Assembly: GCA_963703655.1 (NCBI GenBank)
Contig: CAVPFA010000003.1
Location: forward strand, 1,550,001-1,614,000
Length of the DNA: 64,000 nucleotides
Source of the DNA: CAVPFA01 sp963703655
Lineage (GTDB): Bacteria > Actinomycetota > Acidimicrobiia > Acidimicrobiales > Bog-793
Reading direction: 5' to 3'
Notes under the pieces: model-generated
What the model saw: only the letters and a program-made list of their open reading frames with translations
Database searches by the model: none
What the model was told of the DNA's origin: nothing
In this document: piece by piece, positions 60,500 through 64,000 of the stretch
Layout: each line of letters begins with the position of its first letter
How positions within the stretch are numbered: the first letter of the stretch is position 1
Position numbers and translations under genes: made by a program

Positions 60500-61802
60500 C
60501 AGGCCTCCTCTCCCGGGCTGGCGCCGGGCCTCGGCCCGGCGAGCCCGGGGCCGTAGATCGACTCGTACTTCGCGACCGCCTGCGTGAAGCACTCGATGGG
60601 CGCTCGCACTATTCCCGCCCCGATCTGGCCCCCGTCGCGCCCCGCGAGCCCGACGTCGAGCGCCGGCGTGATCCCGGTGCGGGCGACCCGGAAGACGTCG
60701 ATCGCCGTCGGGGTACCCCGATAGGCCAGAAACGGAATCCGGAAGTCTGTGTGCTCGCCGACGGTTATGTCGTACATGGCGAGGTTCATCTCGACCATCG
60801 CCTGTGGCGAGCCGCCCTGGTAGCTCTGCAGGGGGAAGGCCGCCGCCTGGGCGAACCCGCCCAGGCCGACGGTCTCGTTGATTATGGATTCGCCGCCGAT
60901 CCAGTCGATGTCGTCGGTCGTGAAACCTTCGAACATCTTCGCCTGCACCTTCGGGTAGGGACCGAGCACCCACTCGTCGCCGAGGCCGCTCACGCGGATC
61001 GCCACGCCCCGGCTGTAGAGGGCCATCGACGTCACGACGCTGGAGCGCCTCGATGCCGTGCGCCGGGTCCGCGGTCGCCTTGCTGCTCGCCATCGAGAGG
61101 CGCAGGAAGAAGTAGTCGCTCCCGGCGAGATAACCGAGCGTCCGTTCGACGCCGGCGCGCCCCGTCTCGGCGACGCCGAGGAGATGTGGGTAGAGCTCGC
61201 GCTGGAACAGCAATGTGGCGGCCGTGTTCCGGCTGTGCAGCTCGTCGCCCATGTGCAAGGCGCGGACCATGAGGGGCTTGAGGGCGATGCCTCCAGCTCG
61301 GCTGACGGCGTCACGGAGCGTCGGCGCGACCACGTCCGCGATGAAGTGCAGCTGGTCACGTACCGCGTCGTCGTAGGCCCCGTAATTGAGACGCCTGCGG
61401 GACTCGCCTTCGTAGAAGTTGCAGAAACTCAGGTTTCCGAACGCACGGTTCTCGACCACGAACACCGGCATCGAGGCGGTGTAGATGCCCGCTACCGACC
61501 CGATGCAGCCGTGATCCTGGCACGCCTCGACACGGATCTGGCCGGCGGCGCAGCTTCTGCTCGGCGTCCTCGACACCGGAAGCGAGACCCTCGAAGAGCG
61601 CGCCGTAGACGATCGCCTTGCGCTGCCCGCCCGCGTACTCGTGCCAGGACAGCCGCGGGCCCGAGGCGAGGATCGTCTCGGCCGTCATGCCGGGCACCAC
61701 GTCGCGGGCGGGCTGGATGTCGACCAGGACGGGATCGGCCCGGCACATCCGTTCGAAGGCCTCGAGATTGGCGCTCTCGGACGGGTTGCGGCCCTCGCTC
61801 AC
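60499..61802 (-). CDS. DUF1116-family protein; two frameshifts
   Basis: About 434 aa in three frames. The N-terminal frame from GTG 61802 covers VDIQPARDVVPGMTAETILA and WHEYAGGQRKAIVYGALFEG. After a shift near 61555 the next has ACQDHGCIGSVAGIYTASMP, FVVENRAFGNLSFCNFYEGE and RALHMGDELHSRNTAATLLF. After another near 61040 the last has VSGLGDEWVLGPYPKVQAKM, IINETVGLGGFAQAAAFPLQ and RDGGQIGAGIVRAPIECFTQ. DUF1116 includes YlbE/AllG, a subunit of the oxamate carbamoyltransferase complex. The usual partners FdrA and YlbF are absent here, so its role is open. It overlaps the SDR upstream (GTGA). Confidence 0.82.
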
Positions 61803-62527
61803 CACGCCCACACCCCTCCGTCCACCCGGACGACCGACCCCGTGACGTACGAGGCGCGTTCGGAAAGGAGGAACTCGACCACCTCTGCGACCTCGCCGAC
61901 CTCCCCGAGCCGGCCAAGGGGGACCTGGTCGATCAGCGCCTCCTCGCCGCCGGACATGGCCGCCCACGAAGGCGCCATGGGCACCCGGATGAAGCCGGGC
62001 GCCACCGCATTGACCCGGATCTGGCGTGGGGCCAGCTCGCATGCGAGAACGTGGGTCAGGCCCTCGAGCCCGGACTTGCTGGCCGAGTACATCGCCGTCC
62101 CGGCGAAGCGACCGATCGACCCGACGATGCTCGAGATGTTCACGACGGCGGCTCCTGCGCCGAGGTGCGCCAATGCGGTGCGCGTCACGCGGCCCGCGCC
62201 CATGACGTTGACCCCCCACATCGCGTCGGCTTCGGCCTGCGGCATCGAGTCGGCACGCGCCTCGCGGAGAACCCCTGCGCAGTTCACGATCCCGGTGAGC
62301 CTGCCCATCTCCGAGGCTGCTCGAACGGCGGCTTCCACGCTCTCGTCCGACCGGACGTCCATCGGGTGCTCGAGCACGTCGCCCGGTGCTGCCGCGGCGA
62401 TCACGCCAGGCGGGGTGGCGACGCCGAGGTCGCCGGCCAGCACCGCGTAACCGGCGCCGGCGAGACGATCGCAGATCGCGCGGCCGATTCCTCCCGTGCC
62501 GCCGGTCACGAGCGCGACATCGGTCAT
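61799..62527 (-). CDS. short-chain dehydrogenase/reductase
   Basis: 242 aa from ATG 62527. VTGGTGGIGRAICDRL, VNCAGVLRE, Ser in VNISSIVGSIG and YSASK. It is a classical SDR with C-terminal VTGSVVRVDGGVWAW. Second gene of the minus-strand set; 80 bp after the glutamine-synthetase-like gene and overlapping DUF1116 by four bases. Confidence 0.93.
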   Translation of the reverse strand: MTDVALVTGGTGGIGRAICDRLAGAGYAVLAGDLGVATPPGVIAAAAPGDVLEHPMDVRSDESVEAAVRAASEMGRLTGIVNCAGVLREARADSMPQAEADAMWGVNVMGAGRVTRTALAHLGAGAAVVNISSIVGSIGRFAGTAMYSASKSGLEGLTHVLACELAPRQIRVNAVAPGFIRVPMAPSWAAMSGGEEALIDQVPLGRLGEVGEVAEVVEFLLSERASYVTGSVVRVDGGVWAW

Positions 62528-62607
62528 CGTCTGGACCCCCGTTTCGAACCTCGAGCGAACCTGTTGGTACCCAACTGCAGAGCTTGTCGGTGGCGCCCCG
62601 GTTCCTG

Positions 62608-64000
62608 TCAGAGGAACTGAAGGTAGCGGCGGACCTCCCAGTCCGTCACCGCCGCGCGGAACTGCTCGAGCTCCCAGCGACGCGTCGCCGCGAAGAAACG
62701 CACGAATTCGGCGCCCAGGTACTCGGCGGCCACCTCGCTCCCCTCGAAGGCGTCGATCGCCTGCTCGAGCGAGGTGGGCAGAAGCGGGATCGACGCGTCG
62801 TGGTAGGCGTTGTGCTCGATGGGATCGGGGGCCTTGATGTTGTTCTCGAGCCCGTACAGGCCGCCGGCGATGCAGCCCGCCATTGCGAGGTAGGGGTTGA
62901 CGTCGCCGCCGGGCACGCGGTTCTCGACGCGGGTGGCCTCCTCGTTCTCGTTGATGACACGCACGCCGCAGGTCCGGTTCTCGAAGCCCCACGAGGCCGT
63001 CGTGCCGGCGCCCGCGTCGGGCTGGAAACGCTTGTACGAGTTGATCGTCGGAGCGAAGAGAAGCGTCATCTCGCGCAGAGTTGCGACCTGCCCGCCGATG
63101 TACTTGAGGGCGAGGTCCGACAGGTGCCCGGGGGCGTCGGCCTGCCAGCACAGGTTCGACTCCTCCGACCACAGCGACTGGTGGATGTGACAGCTCGAAC
63201 CGAACCCGGGCAGCGTCTTGGCCATGAACGTCGCCATGAGGTCGTGGCTGTTCGCGATCTCCTTCACGGCGTGCTTGAAGAGGAACGCCCGGTCCGCCGC
63301 CTCGAGCAGGTCGCAGTAGAGCAGGTTCACCTCGTGCTGGCCGGCGCCGCCCTCCGGGTTCCAGTACTCGATGGGGATCCCGAAAGCCTCCATGTGGCTC
63401 GTGAGCGGGCGGATGACGTGCTCGTCGGTCGTGCCGCGGAAGATGCTGTAGGCGCCGAGGCGCAGGTTCATCGGCTTGAGGGCGGCGGACCGGTAGCCGT
63501 TTTGCTCCAGGCTCTCCTCGCTCTCTTTGAACAGGAAGAATTCCAGCTCGGCGGCGAACTTGGGGGACAGCCCCCGCTCGGCTGCCCGGTCGGCGAGCCG
63601 GCGAAGCATGAGGCGGGGCGCGATCTCGACCGGCGAGCCGTCGTGGAAGAAATGCTCGCAGAGAACGATGGCGGTCCGGTCGAGCCACGGCGCGACGCGC
63701 AGCGTCGCCAGGTCCGGGATCGGCAGCACGTCGGAGAACCCGAGGTCCCACGACGGCCACCAGCCCGTGTAGCCGGCCTCGCGCGACATGACGAGCTCTT
63801 CGGTGTCCATCGCCCAGTAGTAGTCCGAGACGTGAACCGGAGTGAGCGGATGCTCGATGAAGCGTCTGGCGGGAACCCGCTTTCCCCGGAAGATCCCGTT
63901 GAGGTCGCTCGCGCCGGCGATGACGACCTCGATACCGCCCTCCTCCAGAGCCCGGCGCACCTGGTCGATCAGCGGTCGTTGCCGTGCCAGGAAGCCCTCC
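62608..64000 (-). CDS. glutamine synthetase family ligase (start beyond right edge)
   Basis: 464 codons are visible; the frame continues past 64000, with EGFLARQRPLIDQVRRALEE at the edge, so only a few residues are missing. Glutamine-synthetase motifs: AELEFFLFKESEESLEQNGY (metal Glu), YWNPEGGAGQHEVNLLYCDL, GSSCHIHQSLWSEES and TINSYKRFQPDAGAG. N-terminal ASDLNGIFRGKRVPARRF fits the PuuA-like or amine-glutamylating branch rather than housekeeping GlnA. It probably ligates glutamate (or a related acid) to an amine. First gene of the minus-strand operon. Confidence 0.93.
   Translation of the reverse strand, partial: EGFLARQRPLIDQVRRALEEGGIEVVIAGASDLNGIFRGKRVPARRFIEHPLTPVHVSDYYWAMDTEELVMSREAGYTGWWPSWDLGFSDVLPIPDLATLRVAPWLDRTAIVLCEHFFHDGSPVEIAPRLMLRRLADRAAERGLSPKFAAELEFFLFKESEESLEQNGYRSAALKPMNLRLGAYSIFRGTTDEHVIRPLTSHMEAFGIPIEYWNPEGGAGQHEVNLLYCDLLEAADRAFLFKHAVKEIANSHDLMATFMAKTLPGFGSSCHIHQSLWSEESNLCWQADAPGHLSDLALKYIGGQVATLREMTLLFAPTINSYKRFQPDAGAGTTASWGFENRTCGVRVINENEEATRVENRVPGGDVNPYLAMAGCIAGGLYGLENNIKAPDPIEHNAYHDASIPLLPTSLEQAIDAFEGSEVAAEYLGAEFVRFFAATRRWELEQFRAAVTDWEVRRYLQFL

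Overview
The window is high-GC DNA with GTG/TTG starts, 4-bp gene overlaps, many apparently leaderless genes, ECF sigma/anti-sigma pairs, and a tRNA-Ser / SRP RNA / dnaX / ybaB / recR neighbourhood. This points to a chromosome of a high-GC Gram-positive actinobacterium. An Acidimicrobiia-like lineage is possible, but there is no rRNA here to fix it.

Layout. (1) 1-9.5 kb is decayed accessory DNA: a methyltransferase fragment, an ECF sigma factor with a C-terminal SnoaL-like domain, a YciI pseudogene, two broken IS110-family transposases, and one intact giant adenylate-cyclase/AAA/TPR regulator. A tail remnant of a second cyclase and a ~200-bp direct repeat suggest an eroded tandem array. (2) 9.5-17.7 kb is the tRNA-Ser/SRP RNA/dnaX/ybaB/recR block with a phenylalanine/tyrosine degradation set (FAH family, phhA, hmgA, hpd, AsnC-type regulator) lying inside it. 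(3) 17.8-27 kb holds thiolase, crotonyl-CoA carboxylase/reductase, epimerase, an acyl-CoA carboxylase beta subunit and ethylmalonyl-CoA mutase, which together form much of an ethylmalonyl-CoA pathway. A sigma/anti-sigma pair and a phosphoesterase are interspersed. (4) 27-36 kb holds metB, cbs with an unusual N-terminal extension, an Lhr-type helicase and a two-component system. (5) 36.5-45.8 kb holds a lipid-anchor-like hydrolase, a polyamine-type ABC importer, another sigma/anti-sigma pair, small charged proteins around a cold-shock gene, and an FMN hydroxy-acid oxidase. (6) 46-54 kb is a bacterial microcompartment operon: class III aminotransferase, aldehyde dehydrogenase with an encapsulation-type tail, two tandem-domain shell proteins, one pentamer and one hexamer shell protein, an uncharacterised 152-aa protein, an APH-fold kinase, an SDR and a GntR regulator. 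The gene content matches the Rhodococcus/Mycobacterium (RMM) aminoacetone/1-amino-2-propanol type. (7) 54-64 kb is catabolic: TPR protein, FCD regulator, esterase, SDR, P450 with its ferredoxin, and on the minus strand a putative operon of glutamine-synthetase-like ligase, SDR, DUF1116 protein and alpha/beta hydrolase.

Many otherwise well conserved genes (cbs, lhr, an ABC permease, the BMC aminotransferase and kinase, the TPR and DUF1116 proteins) are each broken by one or two single-base shifts with full homology on both sides. This looks more like indel error in the assembly than biological decay, except in region 1, where decay is obvious.
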